Shown here piece by piece: positions 55,286 to 64,000 of a DNA stretch of 64,000 nt. The translations under genes were made by a program, and so were the position numbers. Origin of the DNA: Vanessa cardui (taxonomy: Eukaryota; Arthropoda; Insecta; Lepidoptera; Nymphalidae); contig NC_061140.1 in assembly GCF_905220365.1 (NCBI RefSeq), forward strand, positions 10,356,501 through 10,420,500, read 5' to 3'. Each line of letters opens with the position of its first letter. The stretch's first letter is position 1. Below the pieces are notes generated by a model that saw nothing but the letters and a program-made list of their open reading frames with translations, did not search any database and was not told the origin of the DNA.

Positions 55286-56608
55286 TCGGTGATTATTACA
55301 GAAGAAAGTGGTACAATTATTAGGTTATCTGTGTCTCTTTCTGTGCTCTGGATAACGGTATGCAAATATTTCATTATGATGCGAATTTGAAATGTAAAAT
55401 CATAAAAAGTAAAGACATAAACAAATGATTAGATCAATTTCCTCGTTAATGATATTTGTTATACGTGATCTGGAATGCACTCGTAAGAAAAATGGATTGG
55501 GTTCTAATTAAAAATAGCTGTGTAATACCTATTCACGCGTATAGAAAATGTGTAAAGCTACGCCTAGAACCGGTTCGCATACCCTTTTAACAGGTACATG
55601 TGTTAGTGGAATAATTGAGAGGTGGGTTACCTGCCTAACAAGAGGGGATGCTTCATGCTAATGTATGCTTTACGTGCGGAAAAGCCTAAACTTTTATTCA
55701 AAGGGGCTATTTCAATATTCAAATCTAGATTAAAAAGTTGAAGTTTTTTGGCGTTCATCAAAATATATTTAGTGGGTCAACTTACTTTTACATGTAATAC
55801 TGGGAAATTAGTGTTTTGATTAAATACTACGATGAAAATAGTCATATGAATCTCATATCTGATGACATAAACCTTGTAGTAATTGGTCATGAATTTATCA
55901 TAAGCAATATGAAGTATGAAATATGAAGTCGGTAGTGTTAACACTCCTGAACCTGAAGTAAGGTCTATGATCAGCTCCAAGGTCTTGATTGGCCGAACTC
56001 TTTCCCGTCGATCTGATTGCCGTTTTATCAAAATAATAAAGCTGAATATACAGACTACTTTGGTATCTCCTGCGTAGTTAGCTGTTCTCCGTTGAAGTTG
56101 TCAGACACACAGAAGGATAGCGTCATATATGTATGTTAAGAACAAAGTATTCATTGGCCAAAATTGAGCAATATTTGGTTATAAATTTGAATGAATCTCA
56201 ATCATTCATTGATAAACAAATTTCAAAATTTGCTGACCTGTTTCTTGTTGTTAAAACCGGCTAATACTGGTTATAACTGGTTCATAGGTTTCGTCTGCGT
56301 ACCATTTCCACTGTGCTATTATCAAAGGTGATAAGTTTTATAAAGCAACAGCACAGGGACCGATTTTCATTATCGCAAAAACCGTTTTGAGCACGTTCCT
56401 CGCATTTCCCTGAAAATTTTCATAGTATACTTTGTTATCGTCAACAAGCAAGTCTCGCTGCCTGCCTGCCTGCTACAATGGTATTTTATCTTTAATTTTC
56501 TTAAACTCTCACAGAATTATAATCTTAATGTAATGTGGTTTTATTAACGCATGTTTATTTTGAAGCCGTGATTTCTACGGCAAACTTTGTCTTATTTTTT
56601 TTAATTAC
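55286..56608. other. unassigned DNA with a second phased motif triplet
   Basis: No gene. 55920-56110 and 56330-56480 are of mixed composition. The motif triplet at 56255-56282 is listed separately; a single AACCGGTT is at 55568. Confidence 0.35.
56255..56282. promoter_or_regulatory. three CCGGTT/CTGGTT-like sites phased by 10 bp
   Basis: AACCGGCT (56255), TACTGGTT (56265) and AACTGGTT (56275), again starting at exact 10-bp intervals as in 45356-45383. Grainyhead-like core by motif only. Confidence 0.35.
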
Positions 56609-56621
56609 ACTTAAAACACAT

Positions 56622-56906
56622 TAGAGTAAGGAATAAGTACATAAGAGGAAGTTTGAAAGTGACACCGATAGCCGAGAAGTTATGTGGAAGGTGGCTATCA
56701 TGGTATGGGCATATAATGCGGAGGAATGAGGAACATATTGTGAGGAAGGCCTTGAGCATGGATGTGGATGGATATAGAGGTAGAGGACGACCAAGAAAAC
56801 GATGGATGGAATGTATGAAGGACGATATGGTTAGGAAGTATGGAAGGAGAAGATATGCTGTGCCGACCCCAAACAAAATTGGGAAAAGGGCAGGAGGATG
56901 ATGATG
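56622..56906 (+). mobile_element. RTE LINE insertion, last 285 bp only, 13-bp target duplication
   Basis: Perfect 13-bp ACTTAAAACACAT at 56609-56621 and 56907-56919 brackets the piece. It starts inside the C-terminal coding part and ends in a short GGATGATGATG tail. RTE-clade elements typically end in short tandem repeats. This is an extreme 5' truncation. Perfect duplication suggests a fairly recent event. Confidence 0.92.
56623..56901 (+). pseudogene. RTE reverse transcriptase ORF, C-terminal end
   Basis: The open frame reads RVRNKYIRGSLKVTPIAEKL, then LSWYGHIMRRNEEHIVRKAL, a GYRGRGRPRKRWMECMKDD segment and a basic end. It corresponds to residues about 427-519 of the larger RTE frame at 41393 (compare YVRGSFKITP and WYGHILRRDDDH), but sequence differences mark a different RTE subfamily. 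No polymerase motif is present, so it is non-functional. Confidence 0.85.
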
Positions 56907-56934
56907 ACTTAAAACACATATTACATAGCATATA

Positions 56935-57010
56935 ACCAGCCACTCGCCCCGGTTTAGCACGGGTGCAATTCTGATACTAAATATACTCCAGAATGTCTTT
57001 ATATATAACG
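56935..57010 (-). repeat. REP-I, 3' end
   Basis: AGCCACTCGCCCCGGTTTAG, CACGGGTGCAATTCTGATAC, TAAATATACTCCAGAATGTC is the reversed REP-I end. Confidence 0.65.
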
Positions 57011-57449
57011 TTCCCAGCTTTGTTATTATTAGATATTGTTATCCAATAAAATTGATATATGTATATTAAATGCAAAAAGTGTTTAAGGTACTTTTTGGAT
57101 AATGATTAATGCTGTATTGTTTAAAATTATTTCGTAAATAAACCATTACTTCTCATAAAAAATAAAGGATAAAAAATTGTTATTGTGGGTTATTCCTAAG
57201 AGATAGACGTATACCCTTGCAGACTTTTTTTAGACCTTTTTTAGATATACTGTACTACATTATTCTGATCTATCTCGTAGGGTTCAGCTCGTGTTTGGAA
57301 AGCGCAAAAAATACGATTATTTATGAAATACAATGGGATTTCCAATGAGAAACCTTAAAAATTATCAATGTTTACTATATTATGCATGTATTATACATAT
57401 AAACTTTGATCACTTTATTAAAAAAAAATTAAAAAATATATTAAAAAAA
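57011..57449. other. unassigned AT-rich DNA, partly perhaps REP-I
   Basis: Nothing further certain. Confidence 0.35.
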
Positions 57450-57797
57450 AGGCATCATCATACGTTGCGAAGCTTAAAAGCTCTAACGATACATAAAACA
57501 TAAAGTATAGATAGACAGCGAAAGGCGACTTTGCTTTATATTATGATTAATGTAACCATTTGTCTGCTTATAAAATTTTTGAATATCATATCACTGCATA
57601 GTATAAAACTGTGTTAATGATAATGATGCTTAAATCTTTATAACTACGCAACAGATTTTGATGCGAAGAGTGATTCAAGAAGAAGGTTATATATTTAATA
57701 CATGAACAATTTTGTAAAGAAACACTGATATTTTAGAAGTGTCCACTGTGATGTTATATCACCCGTGCGAAGCCGAGGCGGGTCGCTAGTAAAACAA
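57450..57797 (+). repeat. REP-I, longest continuous copy
   Basis: ATAGACAGCGAAAGGCGACT, CAACAGATTTTGATGCGAAG, AGAGTGATTCAAGAAGAAGG, GTGTCCACTGTGATG, ending CCCGTGCGAAGCCGAGGCGG then GTCGCTAGTA. Gives both the 5' and 3' sides that are split in the 6.6- and 8.0-kb copies. Confidence 0.7.
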
Positions 57798-60082
57798 TAA
57801 ACAATGAAATTATATGATTGCCTTATTCGAGGGAACCCCGAGCTCATGACAAAAACAAGTTTATCACAAATGACGATCATTTTTCTAAGTCATAAAATCA
57901 GGCATCATAATGTCAAAAAGAAGTCGTGACGCATGACAAATGGAGATTCGGATGTCCCCAAAGGCAGGTAAGCCATTTCAGAGAAACATTAGATCGTAAA
58001 CCGTTAAGTTGGCAAGTGGAAATCGTAAAATCTTCGAATCTGCTCTTCCCGTCATAAAATAGACATTCTCGCAAAATAACTCCAACCCATATAAATAGGT
58101 TTCGCCATTAGTTTTTATGCGAAGCCTGGCTTTGATCATTGATGTTAAGCTCTGACGTAATGTTGATTGAAACTTATCTGTTTTATTGGTATCTGTTTTT
58201 TGTTTATTTACTATTATATTACCCGTCGTTGCTTGGGATGAGGAAAAGAGAAAGAAAATTCTTGGGTTTAGCATTAATAGTCTTTACAATATACTCATAT
58301 ACTTTTACGTGGCGTTCTTTGTTTGTACAAATAAATTGTCTAGTCTAGTTTCTGCAATTCTTACAAACTGAAAATAATACATAATATACAATATTAAAGA
58401 GTGGGTTTAACACTGAAAAATGACAATAACATTAACATAAAATCTTGACGAAATTTTGCCATTACTTTACATTTCATAGTGGTTAATGAAAACAAGGAAA
58501 AGAAAGGGTCCAAATATTGATCCTCGTGGAATTCCGAATGCCCACATGAATTATTAAGCTTTACTATAGTGAAGTGTAATAACTATAGTTATTCAACAAT
58601 TGCATAAATTCATATATCAATATGAAGGCTTTGAATATATTACAAGGATCAGAGTTCCCAAAAGCATCCTAGCTGTAAATGTTAAAATAGTAAATTTGAT
58701 TTGTAAAAATGTAATATCTTTTGTACTTCTTTCACTCACAATAATATAAAATGTTCTAAAATGTTGTTTTGTAAAAAGAAACTTCTTTATTGCTAGTGGT
58801 ATCTGCCTGTCTCTGGTTTTTATTGCTCTGTAATATAGTTTTATTCACAATATAAAAACAAAAAAATGCACTGTAGGAAAACTGCTTCAAACTCGAATTT
58901 AAATTATGTGACTATAAATTAACGTTTTCAGAAGTAGTTTTCAAGATGAAAGGAAATGACCAGTTGAGTAAAGAAGAAGAAAGCTTTAAGTCAAGGACAG
59001 CAGTAAAAATATTCCATTATATCTTAAAAGACTGTATCTAGGTTAGGTTAAAAGGTAGCCCTTAGCTACACAGGTCGGAGATATAAACGTTCTTTTAAAA
59101 TGTAAAATTACAATTTGAGTACCTATTACTAACATTTTAATAAAATGTTTCGTTAAATATTTCTTGAACTATTTTACGTTTTGAATGCATATTTTTTCAA
59201 ATGACTTATACAGTCAGAAATCCTGTGGGTCGGTAGATTGTAGAGCCAGAAATTTTGTGGGGTGGGGTTCATTTTCTGAGGAATACTCAGTAGAAGAACA
59301 TAGTTTGAGTTTTTACTTCCGTATCTCGATAAGCATTTAGGATAGAGCGCCCGAGGAACTACTCCAGAGCCTCCATAAGAAATGAGTGCTAAAACAATAT
59401 AATTGGGGTAGATAACGATTTTTATACTATGAAATAGTAATATCTTTAAAAGACTTAAACAAATCCTGATGAAGATGGAACTCTGTCTTTATATATTACA
59501 ACAAAATATAGCTTATTAAAAGGATACTTTTATTGTTATCAAATATAATAACAAAATTAATTATTGCTTGTAATTCGTTCATTGTCACAGCTGTCAGCTG
59601 TTATGTCTCCGCCTTCCTACACACTTGCTCACAACTTCATAAGAGTATTAATGTTCTTATTAAGTTGTCTTCGTCTTCGATATTCGAAATTTACCAGATT
59701 GCCTCTGATATTAATCAACTAAATAGTATAATCATTCATAGAGAACTTTAATGTATACGACATAGAGTGTAAAATTGAAAAGCAAGCTTAATGTTTACAA
59801 TTTTAAGGTTATTCATTGAATATTCGAATCGTGGTAGGACTAAACTATTTTTTGTTTCGTCTACTCCATGTTAGACATTAATGAATGTAAATATATTTAT
59901 TTTATAGAAGGCAAGGTTAAAAGACTTTTTCCATCGTTCCAACGTACATAATAATTTGTGTATGTAATTTCTAATTTTTCAAGTCGTCTTCGCCTTGAGT
60001 TGAATCCATGTTTTTTCTCCTAGCATACTACTAACTTATATGTGTATTCGCCTTTATGTTTAATTTTTTGTTTTTATTTGTG
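57798..60082. other. unassigned AT-rich DNA, 2.3 kb
   Basis: No gene. Frames of 60-98 codons are not family-like. At 58505-58540 one frame reads GPNIDPRGIPNAH, reminiscent of a non-LTR element C-terminus, but it is too short to call. Confidence 0.35.
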
Positions 60083-60380
60083 GAATAGGTTGGCGGACGA
60101 GCATATGGGCCACTTGATTGTAAGTGGTCACTATCACCTATGGGTAATGGTGGGATAGCCTATGGGAAATGACGCTGTAAAAAATATTAACTATTCCACA
60201 AATGCGCCACCAATCTTTAGAACTAAGATGCTATGTCCCTTGTGCCTGTAGTTACAATGGCTCACTCACCCTTCAAACCGGAACACAACAATACTGCGTA
60301 CTGTTGCTTAGCCGTAGAATGCCTCATGAGTGGGTGCTACCTACCCAGGCGGGCTTGCACAAAGCCCTACCACCAAGTTT
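60083..60380 (+). repeat. REP-B, near full length, small internal duplication
   Basis: GGAATAGGTTGGCGGACGAG to CAAAGCCCTACCACCAAGTT. The CCTATGGG/AATG segment is duplicated (60135-60170). A 110-codon frame over it is repeat-derived. Confidence 0.9.
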
Positions 60381-61545
60381 TACTATTAATATTCTCGTTT
60401 TACTTCAAACTATAACTTGCACCATAGTCTCTGTTACTTGTCTTAAGCACGTCGAACATTTGTGGATAACCAATCGATCTCAGCTACTTGATAACTATAG
60501 TTGTATATTTGCTATATTCTGTGTTATAATTTAAAAGGTCTTTTTTTTTTATTTTTTGAAAATAGAACTGTAATATTTTTGTAGTGTATAATGGTTTATG
60601 GACTTGGACTCTGTTATTTCCAAATAAATCTTTCTCGAACGTAATCTTTTGAGTAATCGTGAAAGGTAAGGCTTACGTTATCAGGAAATACCTTTGGAGA
60701 AAAAAAAAAATTAAAAGGATCTCTCGACCTTTTTCCAACGTTGAAATAGCATAGTGAGATCAGAGCTTATGGTCAATATTTTAGTTCTTAAAGCGAAGGG
60801 AATAGAGGCGATAATGCGATATTCTTTTATCACATGTCTTTACGGATCCGGGATTAGCAGGCTATGAAATCATAGGATGGAACAAAATTTTCTAGAGCGT
60901 GAATAAGTTTTCTAACTCGGTCACGTAGCAACGGAACCACTTACTGGACAAAGCAACGAGGTATCACGTTACACGTAGTCAGCTGTTAACTTAGGATCAA
61001 TTTTAGGGTTCCTCGTGCGAAATTAACGTTCTATATGTATCAAATAAAAACGAATTTCAGTACTTTGTAAATTTTAAGTCATTTTAATGACGTCATAAAA
61101 GTAAATATATAGTAATAATGATTATTTGGTCGTTAAATTGATAACAATGTGTGAATTATTACTCAGTAAGAAGTGACAGCTATGTGGATTATGATTGCGA
61201 TAACGGCCCTTCTCTGGAGAGGAAATTTATTTATATTCGAGAAAAATACAGCATAGTATATATAATACACAATCATTTGTTACCAAAGTAAGTCTCACAT
61301 AAGTCAACAAAGTTTCCTTTTACATTAAAGAAGGTGTGAACCGAATAACTAATTAAGAATCAATTTATTTTAAAGTGTAACAAAACAAAAAAAAAATATT
61401 ACGAATGTAATCTCTTTGTTATAGTACATGAAGGTATTTGTAAAGTTACTATTCAATTCACATATTCTATTGAGTCAGTAAATTTGCCATAGTCGGAATT
61501 ATTTTATGTGGAAAACTCGGAGTTCAATGTTTTTCAGCTGATCGA
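60381..61545. other. unassigned DNA
   Basis: No gene or repeat. 60720-61020 is somewhat less AT-rich and may be single-copy. Confidence 0.35.
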
Positions 61546-61805
61546 GCTGAGATTGCGGGTTCAAACCCAGGCAAGCACCACTATATATATGAGCTTAATT
61601 TGTGTTTATAATTCATCTCGTACTCGGCGGGGAAAGAAAACATCGTGAGGAAACCTGCATGTTTCTAATTTCATCGAAATTCTGCCACGTGTGCATTTCA
61701 CCAACCCGCATTGGAACAGCGTGGTCATATTCCAAACCCTCTCCTTAATGGAAGAGGAGGCCTTATCCCAGCTGTGGGAAATTTACAGGCTGTTACTTTA
61801 CTTTT
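61546..61805 (+). mobile_element. SINE-A, A box lost
   Basis: GATCGAGCTGAGATT joins directly to GCGGGTTCAAACCCAGGC, so the A box and about 35 bp are deleted. Body and tail are normal (ATCCCAGCTGTGGGAAATTT, ACAGGCTGTTACTTTAC). ACTTTA-tail subfamily. Confidence 0.87.
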
Positions 61806-64000
61806 ACAATTTTTTCAAAACACAATGATAAAGCAAATGTTAATAATTGTAACACCCAGCCAAGCTATCATAAAAAAACTTAATTATTAACTATACAATG
61901 GCTTGAACTGAGGATTGAAATCATATGATATTCACCCTTTCAAACTAGCTGAACTAAAAGGTGTTAACAGTATAAGTCACCTTTCACGTATAATATGACA
62001 TACGGAAGGGAGATAGGTATGTCTTTACATCCGTTATACCCGTTCAGTTTAGGAACAAGTTTAACTTCATTTATTTACTCGCTGAAGTTTTTGAATTTAA
62101 TTACAAAGTTGCACCTGTTAAAGGGACGCTTCATCTCAACGCTATCGGTTCTACTGTTATATATTTAATTATTCAAAATAAACATCTAATCTCATCCCAG
62201 GTGTGTGTACTTTTCCGCCTCTTGAATTGTAAAATCGTATCAATTTAGTAAACATAAAAAAAAATAAAAATAAAATGTCAACCGAGAATCCTTTATATTT
62301 TCGCATGTATGTTGAAGCTCTTTACAATGAGAACATTACTGATTTTTATGTGCAGCTCTCGTCCTATAATCACTGGGACAAAACCGGCTTACGCTATTAA
62401 TATATAAGATTATTTATTTACGCAAACTTCTATTTAAGTAATTCAATTTCAAAGCCATATTTAATGATATGTAACAACTATAAACGCAATAAACAGTTAC
62501 ATTATTTCTCAAACGAAATACACATTAATAAAACAATTAATATTCAATTCAATTAACAAAAAAATGTTCCCATAAATTCTCATAAAGCACAGTAAACACG
62601 TCACTTTGACAAGCTACACATAAAGTTTTACGAAACCGAGCGCTCGCACGTAAACATTATTGTACAAGCTATTACCGAAGCTATTTAAAATTACAATGCC
62701 GAATAAACAGGCTTTGTGCTCGTTAATGAATACGGTACTGTTCTACGAAGACCTGAGTGTGTGTGCTATAGGAGATATGGCATCAGCTTTACAATAATAA
62801 TAGATTTACAGAGATAAATTAAAAAATAAAATCTTTTAGGAGTCCTCGTTGACCGTTGTTGCTCATTGTGAATTCTACTAAAAAAAATTAGAGTGTTCTT
62901 TTTTTAAAATTTCTGTACAAATTTTTTAATTATATTAATCATTTTTTGTTCTTGAAAGATGTTTTCCGTCACCGTTAGGCAAGGGATGAATCGAGCCCTA
63001 CTATAATTTCATGTGTTTGGTTTCTCGTATACAGAGCCATTTTATAAATCAAGAATAATGAGAATTCTTTCAACCCCCAGCTTCGCCCAAGTATGGTTAA
63101 GCAAATGTTAAGTTAAGGATCTTTGGACTGGTCGTTTTAGTAATCAGTTAATGCAAAAATAGAAAATAAATAAAAATTATAGTTAATAAAAATAAGCACG
63201 CTTTTCCATTCATATACGTATACACGACACTCAAACGAAAGTATTAAATTATAAACATATTATTAACTTTTTTCCGTGGAAATTATTCCATGCACTTCCA
63301 ATTACAAAACTTTTTAATGATTGATGCAGTTGATTAACATTATTATTTTTAAAAGGCGCATTATTTCCACAATAAACCATAGGATACCACCTTAAAGCTT
63401 TACAGCCTTTAGAGCTATAACTATATCTAAATATCTGTATTTTTTCAGGCTGAGGAAATTTCTGGAACTCGTTTATATGGAATTTTTACTGCTAGAACTA
63501 TTGCGGTTGTCTTCTTTACAGCCTTACCATACCTTTACAATATTAATTAGTCACTAAAAGTAGCATAATATATGATCTTTTCGTAAGAATTGACTTTGTG
63601 TGCCACTTCTATTTACTTTTTATTCTGAGATCATTACAAAATACAGCCTAATTTACTGGATATATTTCTGGTAAAGTAATAATAATTTCATCGCTCATAC
63701 ATAACGTCATTAAACGTGCAGCATTGAGGCTTTTTGTAATTTATATTTCATTGAGTCGAAATCATCAGATCACAAAAATGTATGTGTTTTTACAGAGACG
63801 AAGAGCTTTACATTGAAATGAATAAAATATCTTTTTACAAATTTCCGCTAAGTTGAATTTATTTAATAATTTTGTGGTATTTATATTTGAATATGATTTC
63901 CGGCACGTGGCCTTGGCTGGCGCGTAGAAGGCTTAATCTTACGGTCCTATTTTCGCGCTCTTCTCAATAAATCAGGTTTGCTGATTTATCTTCGTAGATA
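61806..64000. other. unassigned AT-rich DNA to window end
   Basis: No gene. 62958-62998 (GATGTTTTCCGTCACCGTTA, GGGATGAATCGAGCC) is a possible SINE-A scrap. 62590-62730 and 63890-63960 are slightly GC-richer, unassigned. Confidence 0.35.

Noticed and set aside
58505..58540. GPNIDPRGIPNAH reading, like the end of some non-LTR proteins
   Set aside because: Only about a dozen residues, with no extension on either side; chance cannot be excluded.
60202..60534. 110-codon frame
   Set aside because: It runs over REP-B and then AT-rich DNA; similar frames occur in other REP-B copies in either strand.

Overview
This window reads as non-coding DNA from a butterfly or moth (Lepidoptera), probably a nymphalid butterfly. 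That placement rests on strong AT-richness, on hundreds of bases of recurrent repeat families that I recognise as lepidopteran in style, and on RTE-clade retrotransposon protein fragments. No host protein gene, rRNA or functional tRNA gene could be supported on either strand. The only long intact reading frame (41.4-42.95 kb) belongs to a retrotransposon. The window is most simply an intergenic stretch or the interior of a very large intron.

Repeat families are labelled here for convenience (no database was searched). SINE-A: a tRNA-headed SINE of about 300 bp, resembling the butterfly SINEs called Metulj (name unverified), about 28 copies or fragments in both orientations. REP-B: a dispersed repeat of about 290 bp, 15 copies or fragments. 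SINE-C: a second tRNA-headed SINE of about 220 bp, six copies. REP-D, REP-E, REP-F, REP-H and REP-I: further dispersed repeats with two to six copies each; REP-F, -H and -I end in the GAAGCCG-type motif common in lepidopteran repeats. Three RTE-clade LINE pieces are present: 13.8-14.1 kb (minus, decayed), 41.4-43.0 kb (plus, intact reverse transcriptase frame, 5' truncated) and 56.6-56.9 kb (plus, last 285 bp only). A 948-bp internally deleted pogo/Tigger-like DNA transposon lies at 49.5-50.45 kb.

Layout: 0-5.4 kb is mostly unassigned, with one SINE-C, one decayed REP-B, a perfect 79-bp direct repeat and a palindrome. 5.4-9.2 kb has SINE-A copies, two of them inserted into REP-I elements. 11.2-15.8 kb mixes SINE-A, SINE-C, REP-B, REP-D and an RTE remnant. 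17.5-26.1 kb has SINE-A (one carrying a foreign palindromic module), REP-E, -F, -I and two REP-B copies. 28.2-37.9 kb has nested SINE-A copies, REP-B, REP-F and hairpins. 40.2-45.1 kb has a minisatellite, SINE-C, the RTE insertion, a GC-rich block, REP-E and SINE-A. 45-57.8 kb is another dense repeat zone containing the Tigger-like element. From 57.8 kb to the end there is one REP-B and one SINE-A in otherwise unassigned AT-rich DNA.

The elements are linked by mechanism. RTE-type LINEs supply reverse transcriptase, and the SINE-A 3' end shares the CCAGCAGTGG core with the 3' end of the minus-strand RTE remnant, as expected if an RTE machinery mobilises the SINE. Target-site duplications read directly from the sequence support many insertions, and nested insertions give a relative order of events. 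I found no convincing undescribed enzymatic or defence system. The most unusual signals are two triplets of AACCGGTT-like sites with exact 10-bp phasing, a SINE whose middle is replaced by a palindromic module, and a SINE bracketed by direct repeats of about 50 bp.
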